Origin: Fistulifera solaris
Taxonomy: Eukaryota > Bacillariophyta > Bacillariophyceae > Naviculales > Stauroneidaceae
Reading direction: 5' to 3'
DNA: 64,000 bases
Assembly (NCBI GenBank): GCA_030295235.1
Contig: AP026142.1
Coordinates: 248,001-312,000, forward strand
A model generated the notes under the pieces. The model made no database searches. It was not told the origin of the DNA and saw only the letters and a list, made by a program, of their open reading frames with translations. The stretch's first letter is position 1. Each line of letters begins with the position of its first letter. Of the stretch, positions 1 through 11,460 are shown piece after piece. The translations under genes were made by a program, and so were the position numbers.

Positions 1-217
1 ATAAAACCCGAAGCCGACAGCTAGACTATGCAAGAGCTATGCATGAACAACCGTCCGATAAAGCTATGATTAATCGTTCGATTGCGGATTCACCCTCACT
101 TTACAAACACGTATTAATCAAGGAACTGATTGCTTTAACTATGTTCGCCTTATTGGAAGGATATTAGCTCAAAGAAAGAGCTACCGTATTTTTCCATGAA
201 AGCACCGGGTCTATTAT

Positions 218-960
218 TTAGTAGTCGTTATTGATCATCCATTCCACAAATTTATCGTCCTCCTCTTCCAACTGTTCTATTTGGAGGTAGTTCCGATTCG
301 GTCTGATGCGTGACCATGGTTTTCGATGCTTGTTTGCTAATCTGAACTTCTCGAATTGGGAGAAGAACTCTCGGTGCATCGCGGCGTCCATCAGAGAGAG
401 TTCTGCCATGTCATCAAAGTGACACATGCCACGAATTCGACGAAGCGATCCAAGAATAAGCAATCCAAGCACTATACCGGTCGGATCCATTTTTGCTGGT
501 CTCCACTGCGCAAACTCGGGAGAATTCAAGATCTCTTTCTTGAAACTGAGAAAGTCTTCGTACGGTCCAAATCGTCTTTTAAACTGAGCCAGCTGTCCCT
601 TACTCATATCGTGATCGACAAGGTGACAAATATACCAAGTGGACTTGAGAGCTTTTCAAAGAAGTGCTTGGACAGATTCTTTGTTTGCTGGATTGTCCTC
701 CGTCGGCTCCTCTTTGCTCGAATTTGGGGAGACGGTTTATGGATGAGATTACTGGGAGCAGACGATGGATTTGTGACGGTGCCCGTGTTATTGATTTCGC
801 AAAGGCGACGGTCTTCCATCCTTGCCTTTTTGCACGGTCGATTGAAGGCTGGCGCAAGCTCTTCCTCATCATGCTCTTCGGCATTTTCGTTAGAATCCTT
901 GCGGTTGTCGTCGTTACGTAGATCGTTCATTATGCTCTGTGTAGCTTCCGTATCATACAA
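218..960 (-). pseudogene. Harbinger-like transposase N-terminal domain, fragment
   Basis: Two overlapping minus-strand frames (960-604 and 607-218) read as one unit. The first is acidic then basic (N-terminal Asn/Asp/Glu-rich stretch, KRSRRRT motif). The second holds LGLLILGSLRRIRG followed by FDDMAELSLMDAAMHREFF, which resembles the N-terminal helical part of the 'plant transposon protein'/Harbinger-type transposase family (an 'alRylgrg..fDd..e.....h..FF' pattern, from memory). The DDE catalytic domain that should follow is absent: the frame ends in an acidic tail, EEEDDKFVEW, and a stop. The frame change near 604-607 could be a very short intron, an indel, or decay. It is either a transposon relic or a host gene that kept only this domain. 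Family assignment is tentative. Confidence 0.4.
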
Positions 961-1558
961 TGTGCTTCTAACAAGGTGGAAAGAATACTGCTTTCAAAGA
1001 AGAAGCTTTGACGAAAAGGCAACAATGCTGCTGCGTATGGCTGCTCGTGTGTTTTTTCAGGATGAAGTGTCGTGCCGTGTGGCCGCGCGCCATTAAAATT
1101 CAAACTTGTCCGTTGAGAACCGGAGAACCGCGCAAGCGCAAGGCTAGTTTTGACATCAACACGGCCAAAAGTTTGCTACTGGTACTACGTACAAGGGGAA
1201 AACGGGTGTGACTATGTAACGATTAATTTTACTTAAAGACTGGGTACCGATGCGCATGAGTGAGAGACGAGCTAGGATGGTCATGAGTCAATTTAAACTC
1301 CGTGTAGAAATTTCATGTTGTTGTGTCATCGGGAGCTTTTTTTTTCAGAACATATAATGAATGATGATGATAGTTGTTGAGTGAAAGTATTCTCCTTTGG
1401 AGTAGTTTGTCGACTTCCTATTGTTGGGTGAAAGTACTTATACTTGTACCCTTGTACCCGGTAATTGGCCTTTTGACCTGTACCGGTACCGGTACCGGTA
1501 CTTGACTGACCCGTTTCTCATTGAAGCGGAAAAGCACCATTGCCATTTAATTTAACTC
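961..1558. promoter_or_regulatory. Intergenic, upstream of RABGGTB; GTACCG repeat
   Basis: No convincing gene. Small open frames here have no protein-like composition. A short palindromic tandem of GTACCG units lies at 1480-1500, about 60 bases before the RABGGTB start. The same GGTACC-rich motif recurs near 11210, 22975-23015, 44390 and 46955, always between genes. Confidence 0.5.
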
Positions 1559-2650
1559 ATGGACGAGATAAAGCTTCTGGAACAGGCACCACTCTTTTGT
1601 GCTGACAAGCATGTGAGCTACATTGTTCGCTTGACGCAACAATTGTCCTCACCCGATTCATTCGAAGGCGCTCTCACCGAGCACCTCAAAATGTCAGGGG
1701 TTTATTGGGCGCTCACTGCCTTGTCGCTGTTGACTGCGAAAAAAACGGTCGATGAACTGATGAATACCGCAGAAATAGTGGATTGGGTCATTACATGTTG
1801 GGATGAAACATCGGGAGGCTTTGCAGGCAACACGGGTCAGGATGGTCATATCCTGTATACGCTGTCAGCCCTACAAATACTGGCGTTAACAGATAATTTA
1901 AACGATCCACGCATTCAGTTTGACCGCGTTGTACGCTTTATCGCGTCTTTGCAGCAAACGGACGGATCGTTCGTTGGTGACGCCTTCGGCGAAATTGACA
2001 CTCGATTTACATACTGTGCCTTTCAGTCGCTCGCATTACTGCAGGCGCTACACGAAATTGATATCCATGCGGCAGTCAACTATCTGAAACGTACCTTAAA
2101 TTTCGACGGAGGATGTGGCGCCAACATTGGAGGCGAATCGCATGCCGGCCAAGTGTTCTGTGGGGTCGCGGCTTTGAGTATTGCGTGCCGACTCGATGTC
2201 ATTGACGGAGATCAATTAGGATGGTGGTTATCAGAGCGACAAGTAGATTCCGGAGGACTCAATGGCCGACCAGAAAAACAGGCTGACGTTTGCTACTCTT
2301 GGTGGATTCTCAGCGCTTTGAGTATAATCGGTCGTGTATCGTGGATCAGTGGAGATAGGTTGGCAGGCTACATTTTGAAATGCCAGGATGGAGACGATGG
2401 AGGCATTGCGGACCGTCCTGATGACATGCCGGATGTTTTTCATACTTTCTTTGGTGTTGCAGGACTGAGTTTGCTGGGAACTTTGCATCGAGGAGAGAAT
2501 ATAAATCGTTTCTCACGAACCATCGACCCCGTGTATGCCTTACCCAGTGACATCGTTCGAAACTTAAAGTTGCCCGGACAAGTGATGATACACGATGAGT
2601 TAGATTCGAGGCTAGCCATATATTGCACATTAGAAGAGAAAACGAGGTAG
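1559..2650 (+). CDS. RABGGTB: Rab geranylgeranyltransferase beta subunit
   Basis: Single-exon gene, 363 aa (human enzyme about 331). It is the catalytic beta subunit of geranylgeranyltransferase II, which with the alpha subunit and Rab escort protein attaches geranylgeranyl groups to C-terminal cysteines of Rab GTPases in the cytosol. The whole protein is the alpha/alpha-barrel of prenyltransferase repeats: the Gly-rich QQTDGSF, NFDGGCG and CQDGDDGGI turns are visible. The zinc ligands of the family are present: Asp243 and Cys245 in QADVCYSWW, and His295 in PDVFHTFF. The N-terminus KHVSYIVRL and EHLKMSGVYW is specific for the type II enzyme rather than farnesyltransferase or GGTase I. It is convergent with the fatty-acid synthase gene, 65 bases apart. 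The C-terminal 55 residues extend beyond the usual end. Confidence 0.95.
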   Translation: MDEIKLLEQAPLFCADKHVSYIVRLTQQLSSPDSFEGALTEHLKMSGVYWALTALSLLTAKKTVDELMNTAEIVDWVITCWDETSGGFAGNTGQDGHILYTLSALQILALTDNLNDPRIQFDRVVRFIASLQQTDGSFVGDAFGEIDTRFTYCAFQSLALLQALHEIDIHAAVNYLKRTLNFDGGCGANIGGESHAGQVFCGVAALSIACRLDVIDGDQLGWWLSERQVDSGGLNGRPEKQADVCYSWWILSALSIIGRVSWISGDRLAGYILKCQDGDDGGIADRPDDMPDVFHTFFGVAGLSLLGTLHRGENINRFSRTIDPVYALPSDIVRNLKLPGQVMIHDELDSRLAIYCTLEEKTR

Positions 2651-2715
2651 AGTAAAAGGATTAAATAAGAATGTGTTAGCTGTCTGGTGTAGTAATTATT
2701 GCCCAAATGCTGTGT

Positions 2716-4177
2716 TCAAGCTTCGTACTTCTTGAAGAGAATTGCGGCATTGTGTCCACCAAAACCAAGACTTGTGCTTAGCCCGGCCTGTACAGTCATT
2801 TCTCGTTTTGAATTTGGAACGTAATCAAGATCGCATTCGGGGTCGGGGGTCTCGTAGTTGATAGTCGGCGGTACCACGTCTCCGTGAATCGCCTTGGCCA
2901 AAACAACTGCTTCTAGACCACCAGCCGCTCCCAAAGTGTGCCCAGTAACGCATTTGGTGGAAGAAACAACCAGTTTCTTGCTGGTGGCATGCTCCCCAAA
3001 GACCGTCTTGATAGCCATGGTCTCAAATTTATCGTTGTATTGTGTCGAAGTACCATGTGCATTGATGTAATGAACCTGAGATTTGTCGAATGACTTGCAG
3101 GCCATTTCCATCGCGGCAGCAAGTCCACGACCTTCAGGTGCGGGTGTTGTGATATGATGGGCGTCACAAGTGGCACCGTATCCGACAGCTTCGCAGTAGA
3201 TCTTTGCACCGCGAGCCAATGCACTTTCTAAACTTTCCAAGACAACCACACCCGCTCCTTCGCCCATGACGAATCCACCTCGGCCAGCATCAAAGGGACG
3301 GGAGGCACCCGTAGGATTATCATTATAATCCGTATTCATGGCCTTCATGGCACAAAATCCGGCAAAAATAAGGGGTGTAATGGTCGCTTCTGTTCCGCCC
3401 GCAATCATAACGTCCGCGTGACCGTCGGCAATCATGCCCATAGCTTCGCCAATCGCATGCGTAGCACTCGCACAGGCACTTGTTACACCATAGTTGGGAC
3501 CCTTGCAACCACATTCAATGCCGATGACGCCGCTGGCTGTATTGCCCAAAAGAGCGGGGATTGTGAATGGGGAAACCTGAGTATGGGTGGTGAGAAACAG
3601 ATGTTGCCTACGTCGCTTGATTACCTAGAAAAGAATTCAAGTCGAATGTACTCACTTTCGGTCGTTCCGGTTTCTTCGCCAGCTTCAAGGTTTCTTGCTC
3701 AAAGGTTTCGGCGCCCCCAAAGGCCGTACCGACCATTACACCGACGCGATCCGCATTTTGCAATGTTTCCGGAGTATCCCCCAAGCCAGCATCTTTTAAA
3801 GCCATACGAGCACTGGCTACCGCAAAATGCGTGAAACGATCATTGGATTTGACATTTTTGGGATTTACAAAATAATCTTCAGGATTGAAATCATGAACTT
3901 CACTCGCAATTTGGCAAGGATACGCCGACGCGTCGAATCGCTGTACTTTGCCCAAACTGGACTTTCCCTCGAGACACGCTTGAAAGAAATCATCGGGATT
4001 GGTGCCACAGCCACTAATGACACCGAGACCTGTGACGACAACACGTCGCTTTTCATCAGCCATGTAAAGTTTTGTTGAGGAATGGAGTGATGTCGATGGC
4101 AAGTTTATCGGTGATGCGTGAAAACAGAATGCCGAAGAGGCCGAAAGCACCAATAGTGTTGCTGAAATGAATTTCAT
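2716..4177 (-). CDS. fabF: Beta-ketoacyl-ACP synthase II, plastid (FabF/KAS II)
   Basis: Two exons, 4177-3656 and 3576-2716, around a 79 nt GT-AG intron; 460 aa. It condenses malonyl-ACP with acyl-ACP in plastid type II fatty-acid synthesis. The chosen start (4177) gives a hydrophobic signal peptide ending at SSAFCF, with Phe after the cleavage site as in diatom plastid presequences, then a Ser-rich transit region; the mature enzyme begins near RRVVVTGLG. An earlier ATG at 4210 would put polar residues before the signal peptide. Catalytic residues: Cys209 in TSACASATH, His348 in NAHGTS, Lys382 and His387 in [12 protein letters not shown]. The splice joins PERPK to VSPFTIP, the expected family sequence. 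Confidence 0.95.
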
Positions 4178-4753
4178 TGTCAAGCAGAGGTTGTAGTGCG
4201 GATGAAACAAGTCTACTGAGAAGTTCTGGTTATGTTAAGGACGTTGTGACGATACGATAGGCAACGAGAAGCGAGCACCTCCGATCTCCGATCTGAGAAT
4301 GAGCACCGACTGAAAACTGAAACAATTTGGCTGTCGTCGTCACTTTTTCACATGAGACACACCGTCAAAAGAGGACGCACATTATTTTCGCAACGGTCTC
4401 ATTTGGCGGAAAACATGTGATGGGAGTACGTACGTGTTTCACGACCCGGATGTTACGTCCCAAAATAGACTATGGGAGTTTAAGTACAACCAGCGACGTA
4501 ACAAAGAAGACTCACAATAGTGAATCCCGAGTTCGTTGGTATTTACTTTGAAACCTAGAGTGAAATGTCTTCCAACGAAATGTGCCGTCCCCCGTCCCCG
4601 CGATCCAGACGTTCTCCATCACCATCACCGATGCCAATCATTGCAACAAATCATCGTATGTGCCGAAAGTCATTCTATACTACACAACACACGACCCAAA
4701 GAGGCTTAAGGGAGTCAAGTAAACGGAGAGTGAAAGAAAAAGACTTCTCAACG
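4178..4753. promoter_or_regulatory. Bidirectional promoter region, fabF / NhaD
   Basis: Divergent intergenic stretch between two plastid-protein genes. No supported coding sequence; open frames inside (for example 4327-4551) have no recognisable composition. The two genes may share control (inference). Confidence 0.4.
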
Positions 4754-7012
4754 ATGTTACTGTATAAATTCATCGCCTCTTGGCTGCTTTCAGCGACAAC
4801 GACAAATGCGTTCGCACCTGTGCTCACTGCACATAGATTGGCTCATCGGCCGCTTTCCCCTTTGCTTCCACCGCTTCTCCTTTGATGGAAGAGAGCAGTA
4901 TGATCACTCCCGAAGGTTTTGGATTTTCCGCCCCGGTCCGTCGTATTCTGAAAGAATCGGGTCGAGGATACCACAAAGCGAAGGCGAGCGATACGGTCAT
5001 TGATGTCATGCAAGCTATTACGGTTGGAGCTTACGATGTAGCGTTGGTATACGATGAAAAAGAACTCGTGGGACTTTTCACAGAAACGGATTATATTCGA
5101 GTAAGTGACAGCATCTTTTCATCAAGACGGATGATCGGTGCAATCTCTCAACTCCCTCCTTCCAGTTTTCGACTCAACGATCGGATCAAGCCACGACAGA
5201 TAAAGAGTCGGCAGAATATTTGTTAACCGCCGTTCGAGAGTACGTCACTCCTGCTGCGGAACTTTTGACACTCAGCCCCGATCAGACGGCCAATGTAGCG
5301 ATTGCTACCATGAAACGTGATAACATTCGTCATTTACTCGTGGCCGATCCGGTTCAAAACCAAAAATTAACCAAAGATAGCTCCATATTGGGGATCATTT
5401 CCTTGCAAGATGTCATGGGGTGCATTCAGAAAGATGAAAGACTCAGTTTGCAGACTCTGGCGCAGAAATACCCCAACATGAGTGTCCTCGATCAGTATCG
5501 CGAGCAAATTAAAAGCGACGCCAACAAGGCGGCGGCGGATCCGGAAACGGTAAAACAGGATATTCTCAAATTTGGTGCCGCAGCATTGTTTGGAGCTATC
5601 TTGCTTTCGTTCTTGACACGTGTTCCGCTTTTGGAGGATTATGCCAGCTCGGTCATGATCGGTTTGTTTGTATTGGGCTACATCGGTATCATCTTCGAGG
5701 AAGTCCTGGAATTCAACAAGGCGGGTATTGCTTTATTGATGAGCACTGGCTTGTGGATCACGTACGCGGACTTTTATACCGGTGATCCGAATGGAATCGC
5801 TTCCGAGGCCGTCCTAGAACAATTGAAAGATCAGCTTGCCGAAGTCTCCGATGTTTGTTTCTTTTTGCTGGCTGCTTCTGCTATTGTAGAAGTTGTTGAC
5901 GCCCATCAGGGTTTCAAAGTTGTCACCAATCAGATTAAAACAACGTCCAAAAAGTCCCTCTTTTGGGTTATTGGTATCCTGACCTTCTTCCTATCTTCTA
6001 TTCTCAACAACCTGACCGTCACCATTGTCATGGTCTCGTTGTTGCGAAAATTAATTCCCAGTGAAAATGACCGCCGCTTGTTCGGTGCCATGGTGGTCGT
6101 CGCGGCCAATGCGGGTGGAGTGTGGACTCCCATTGGGGACGTTACGACGACGATGCTGTGGATCAATCATCAGTTATCCACGATTCCCACGGTCACCGAA
6201 CTCTTTCTCCCGTCCTTCGTTTGTTTGGTATCATCACTGGCGTTCTTAGTCGGTCAAGTGGAAGAAGATGGCAGTTTGGAGAATGCCATGACCGAAGCGA
6301 CGCCATTATCTCCTCGTGGTCAGTTGGTATTTGTAAGTGGCATTGTCAGCCTTTTAAGTGTCCCCGTCTTTGCAGAGTTGACAGGTCTCCCGCCTTACTT
6401 GGCCATGTTGACTGGTCTGGGAGCTATGTGGACTCTAACTGACATTATTCATATGGGGGAAGAGGATGAAGGGTCTGAGCAACTGAAACTCCCGGCGGCT
6501 TTGGAACGAACCGATGTTGCTGGCATTTTGTTCTTCTTGGGTATTCTTATGAGCATTGGAGTCCTCGATAAGAGCGGATTATTGAAAGATTTGGCAGTTT
6601 ATTTGAGTGATACGTTGCCTAGTCTGGATATCATTGCCACTGTCATCGGCTTGGCTTCTGCCTTGATTGATAATGTTCCATTGGTCGCTGCGACCATGGG
6701 CATGTATGAATTGGCTGATTACGGTACCGATGATCGTCTGTGGCAGTTGATCGCCCTTTGTGCCGGTACAGGCGGTTCCATCCTTGTCATTGGTTCGGCA
6801 AGTGGTGTTGCTTTGATGGGCTTGGAAAAAGTCGACTTTTTGTGGTATGCCAAAAGGTCAGCATTGGAGCTGCCGTTGGTTATTTTGCTGGCATTGCCAC
6901 CTATCTCCTTGAAGATGCTGTGTTACACGGATCCAATTTGTTTGCTGGAATGCTACCACAAGCAGCGGTAGCCGCCGATTTGATTCAGCAACAAATTGGT
7001 GCAGTAATGTAG
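4754..7012 (+). CDS. NhaD-type Na+/H+ antiporter with CBS pair, plastid-targeted (NHD1-like)
   Basis: Proposed exons 4754-4819, 4894-5100 and 5166-7012, about 706 aa corrected. Exon 1 encodes a signal peptide ending NAFAP, the diatom plastid motif. Joining it to the body needs a 74 nt intron with a weak donor (4820-4893); without it translation would start at 4882. The second intron (65 nt, 5101-5165) is clear. Domains: two CBS motifs (about residues 40-95 and 115-185), then about 11 membrane segments with NhaD signatures SSILNNLTVTIVMVSLL, GGVWTPIGDVTTTMLW and DNVPLVAATMGMY. Plant NHD1 is a chloroplast-envelope Na+/H+ antiporter; a CBS pair in front is unusual and suggests nucleotide control. 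The frame breaks at the A4 run 6852-6855; one added A restores WYAKKVSIGAAVGYFAG and the end at 7012. Confidence 0.85.
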
Positions 7013-7043
7013 GTAGCTAATTTCGTAATCAAAGTCCATGATT

Positions 7044-10000
7044 TTATTTAAGCATGAAAAGGGGGTCGTTGTTGTCATTCGGACTGCGGTTAGGTGGTGG
7101 TGGCTGTTGTTGCTGTGGCTGCGTTGATTGCTGCATCATGTGCTGATGCCGGGCTTGCATCTGTTGCATCTGCTGAGGCGTCATTCCTGGCGGATAGAAG
7201 GGTTGCTGATAATTTTGATTGGGAGGTCCTCCTGCTTGTTGCGCTTGTTGTTGCTGCATCATTCTAAATTGAGCCATCTGTTGGGGGTGTATTGCTGTTG
7301 TTGCTGCTGCTGTTGCTGAGACCTTTGTGATGTCTGTTGCGGTTGTGCCATTTGCCGCTGGGTTTGACCGTATTGATAGGGCATCATAGGTATAGTACCT
7401 GCTTGCGATGGTCGACGATTTGCGCCTGTTTCGCCTTGAGATTTCTGCGTCCTCGGTGCAGGCGCTGGAGCTTTTACGCCAGAGGTGCTCCGCTTCTTGG
7501 GCTGTTGCTTTGCAGCAGCTTTGGCAGCTTTTGGTTTCGCATTCGATGGTACCGACATCGTGCTAGGCATGGGAGGCGCCGGCACAGGCGTAGAAGTTGT
7601 AGCCGGTTTTTTCTTTTTCTGGCTGGCAGTCGAAGTAGACTGACGTTCGGTTGCTGTAAGTGATTTTCGCTTAGTAGGCGTATTCGTTGATAGCGGTATT
7701 TGACGCACTGAGAACGTATATCCAAGCTTCATATCTACTTCGTTGAGATGAAGAGGATCCCCAATGGTGAATGGTTCTGAAAAACATTGTGAATGTGAGC
7801 GCAATCGTCAAATCTTTTGAAAATCTGTTCCGCTTCTAGTTCTACAGGTACTTACGACTGGTAACACTGACCAATGGTTCGGCGGGGCTTGATGCAGTAG
7901 AAAATAGTGTTTGTGGCAAAGCTAGACAGCGAAGATGTGAAGTTTCTAAGAGAGACGCTGCTTGTCGACCAGGCGCTGATGCAATTTCAGAGTACAAGTG
8001 CTCAAAAATTGGAAACGTTTGCGCGCGTGGAAGAATTGATTTAGCTTGATGCGTATCACGTTGAACTCCAAGATCAAGTTGCCATCCGGGTTCGCCCCAG
8101 GCCTCATTGGACTTAGCTGGCGGAATCACAGAGAGTTCCTCGGTTGCAGCTGGGTGCATGGCCAGTAAAAATAGCTGCTCTGCCTTGATGAGTTCCTTCT
8201 CCTCCGCTGCCAATTTTCTCATTTTTTCTATGACTTGATGCTGTTGTCTTTCGGAAGTAGAAAGGCCCTCCATAGTTTTTTCTCCTTTCTTAGAGGACAG
8301 TATGTCATGGGTCGTAGATCTCAGTTCATTGATTAGACTTTCCTCCGTTGGTCGAAGAATAATTTGTTGCTTTCTACGGTGCATTTTATGCCATATACTC
8401 TTTCGTAGAGGCATAGGTAATTCGGGAAATACTTGAGCACCGGAGTTTGTAAAGCTGTTCGTTTGCTTCTGGTGAGCTTGCTCTCGGCGCTTCTCCGCTG
8501 TTCGCCTTAAGATATCCACCGTCTCTTTTATCCGAACTGATGCTTTCTCCGCATTCAATGCCATATCTGTCTTAAGTGCTTGCGAAGTCGCTGATGCCTG
8601 AACATTCATTCTAGCTCCTTTTTTCTTTTGAAGCGCTGCAGCGGCAACTGTAGCATTTCTCAAGGCTGTTTTCGCGTTCGTTCTCAGTTTTTGCACCTTA
8701 GCCTTTATTTCGGTCATCTTCTGTGATACAGCTTGCTCTCGACGTATAGCCTTCTCGAGCATGGTCTTATATTGGACTGTTGCTTTCATCAGCTCTTGTC
8801 TATCTCTTGGATTAGTAGTCTGTAGTGGATTTCCGTCTGAATAATCATGTCAGTGAGCATTTCGCTTATTAGCGCAAAGAAACTTGTGCTGCTTACCGGG
8901 TCCCAAATAATTGCGAAATTTGGTACGAAATTCATCTTGGCATCTCCTTGCTTTTGCCACCTCTTTTGCAGTACTTTCAGCTACAGAACGACATTCCTTT
9001 TCTTCATTCTCAGCGAGGCTGGCCTGTCGCTCAACTTCGGAGGCCAATTCATTCAATTCGTTATACTTTTTTTCTAACTCTTCAATTCCCGATTCTTCAC
9101 GCTCTCGGGCTGCAACTGCGCGCTGAAAGGATGCTACCTCCTCACTGACGCGTAAATCAGAAAGAATACAGCGAACTTGTCCACCTTGTGCTGTCTCAGT
9201 GTCTCGAAAGCTCCTCGTGCGGTCAAATATTGTTGGTATTTCTCCACAAACGATTGACTCTAGAAAGTCGAATGCTTGCGTTCCCCAAGGGATGAATTCC
9301 TCACGAGCTGCCGAGCTGCCAGTTGCCATATGTTCTGAAGACGGCTGGGAAGACCCGGTGCGTTTGTCGTCTTCTTCCGTTTTCATCACTGACACCCAAA
9401 TCCCTTCATTGTGGATTTCCACGGACAGTTGTCGTTTTGTCTGACTCATAACGCCTTTGCGGTGCTTATGGCGCGACGCGGCGCCGGATGGTTCGTAAGG
9501 TGATGTTTCTAGCCATAGCTGTTGTGACTTTATTGGCATTGGTGGATTGAATTCTTCTCTTCCCTCCATACTATGTCTTCCCAATTTGCTTTCCTCCGAC
9601 TCGCCATTGTTCGTGGCCCCTTCACTCTCCTCGGCGCCCTTCGTCAGATCATTTCGTTCTTTGACAATCCGCTGTATGTGCCGTTTCAGATATCTCTGAC
9701 GAACTTGCTGAAAGTGACTCGAGAGCTTGGCAGCAAGCTTCTGGCGGCTCTTCTCTGCGTCTTTGATTTTCGTCTCGTGTTGGGTTCGTATTTTTTGTTC
9801 CTCGCGACTGTAATCTGCGTCTGTTTTCTGCTTCAATTCGTCTGCTTTCTTCTTGAACTCTTGCTGCTGCCTTTGGTGCTTCGCTTGTAGCTGGCGCAAT
9901 ACGTTCTGCCATTCGACGGAGGCAATATGCTCAGGAATCTGTTGTTGCTGAACTCTCTGCTGATGACTTTGTGCGGCTACTTGCATTTCTTTTGCTGCCT

Positions 10001-11029
10001 TCGCTGTAAAATTTTCATACTGTTTGTTACCTTCTGTTGATTGGCTTCCAGCCGCTGCTGATACATTCCCTGAAGCTTTTGGAGATCACGCTTTTCCTCT
10101 TGCTCGACGCGTTGAATGTATTTATTGATATTCCGATCTGCTTGCTGCTTTTTTTCCTCCATTTGCTCTGCCATTATACGTTCGATCGACGCACGGCCTT
10201 CTCGATCCTGTTGTTCGATTTTCCTCAGCTCGAGGCGAATTTCTTGTTCTTTCCTTTGTTGTAAGAACTTTTGGTACGCCTCCGACTGCTCTTCGTGCGT
10301 CTCGTCGTAAAACTCCATGAACGTTTCATTGTCGTGATAGTTGTAGTCGTCCTTTTGATCCCACCATATATCTTTGGTTTGATTTTTGCAAGACGTCTAG
10401 CTGGGTGGAAGGATCATTCTTGATCTCCTTGTCTTCGTCCTCAGTGGATACAGTGTGTAGCAGTTTTATCGATATTCTTGCTTCTGGCTTGGATGAAGCA
10501 ATTACTTTCATCTTCTTTTTCAGAGGTCTTCGAAGCACAAATTCATCAAAAGCATCGACCAGGTCTTCTTGACTTGCCGAAATACGACGAATCTTTTTCT
10601 TTTGAGGACCATTGTTTCCGAATTCGTTGTAGGTCTGTTTTCTGATAAAATTATTTCTTTTTCTTGTTCCGTTGTACAGTTACCGTCATGTTCTGTGGGA
10701 AGATTCTTTACTTGTTCTTTTTGATCCGTGATATTTTTAGTGCTGAACTGGTGTGCTGTCACTTCGCTTGGATTGTCGACGACAGAATTGGGAGTACTTT
10801 CGGCCTCCACTTTGGCGGTTTGGTTTTCCTCCGACATGTATATTTTCTCGTCGGGAGAGCTTTCTACTGGTTCCGAAGATTTCAAAGCTTCCGCTGCGGC
10901 CGCAAGTCCTCCCTCCAGTGACTTTTGTTGCAAGGAAGAAACGTCTGCATCGGTATGTTCCGATGAAATCGGTTGCGGGAGAGGCGATGGGTCCCCATGT
11001 TCCGCCGGTGCACTCGGTGTTTCTTCCAT
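7044..11029 (-). CDS. Long coiled-coil protein with Gln-rich tail, unknown function
   Basis: Multi-exon gene converging on the antiporter (31 bases apart), about 1,150-1,200 aa. Exons inferred: 11029-10712, 10634-10452, 10396 to about 8870, about 8810 to 7860, and about 7775 to 7044; introns include a clear 77 nt one (10711-10635) and a less certain 55 nt one (10451-10397). Two frame breaks look like missing single bases: near 10030, and the G5 run at 7283-7287. In order: acidic Ser/Glu N-terminus; basic KKKIRRIS; conserved-looking WWDQKDDYNYHDNETF; more than 400 residues of charged coiled coil rich in Gln, Lys and Glu; a globular region (PGWQLDLGV, FEHLYSEIA); PFTIGDPLHLNEVDMKLGY; a Lys/Ala/Pro basic stretch and a Q/M/P-rich tail. 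I do not recognise the family. Composition (basic, Q-rich) would suit a nuclear scaffold, but that is a guess. Confidence 0.7.
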
Positions 11030-11460
11030 TTTGCTTTCGAGCTTATTTTGATGATCTCGAATGTGTTGGAAAGAATGACTACAAAGTAGGTAGCTTTCAG
11101 AGGAAATGCGGTGTTTTATGATATCGACATACCGCAGAAACGGAAGGGTGCAAGGCGGTACGAGTTTTACAAGTGTGCTTACAAAGTCTGTTCCCGATCT
11201 GTACCGGTACGATAATTGTAACCCTTGGCTGTATAATTATTTCAACGTTCGATAATAACCAACAACGGAGTATAACAAAAGAGCTTAGAATTTAGAATAC
11301 CTGGTCTGATAATGACAAGTGCAAAGTTCTTTTGCTCCTTTCTGTCCTCTTCATCCGCCAGGTCGTGCTCTCTATCAGTTTGATGCTGATATGGCGGACG
11401 AATTTAGTTCAAAAGTTCATCTTGTCTAGATTTTGTTTCCGTCTATCCAACAAACGAACC

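Noticed and set aside
356-1096. 246-codon plus-strand frame over the Harbinger-like region
   Set aside because: Runs antisense to the better-composed minus-strand frames and shows no recognisable motif.
1008-1211. 67-codon plus-strand frame
   Set aside because: Short, Cys/Arg-rich without recognisable motif; no support beyond being open.
9573-9890. Leu/Phe-rich plus-strand frames opposite the coiled-coil gene
   Set aside because: Antisense of Gln/Lys/Glu-rich coiled-coil codons gives Leu/Phe-rich shadows; no independent evidence of coding.
10327-10538. Separate small gene on the minus strand
   Set aside because: It is an exon of the coiled-coil gene; a 77 nt intron upstream restores phase.
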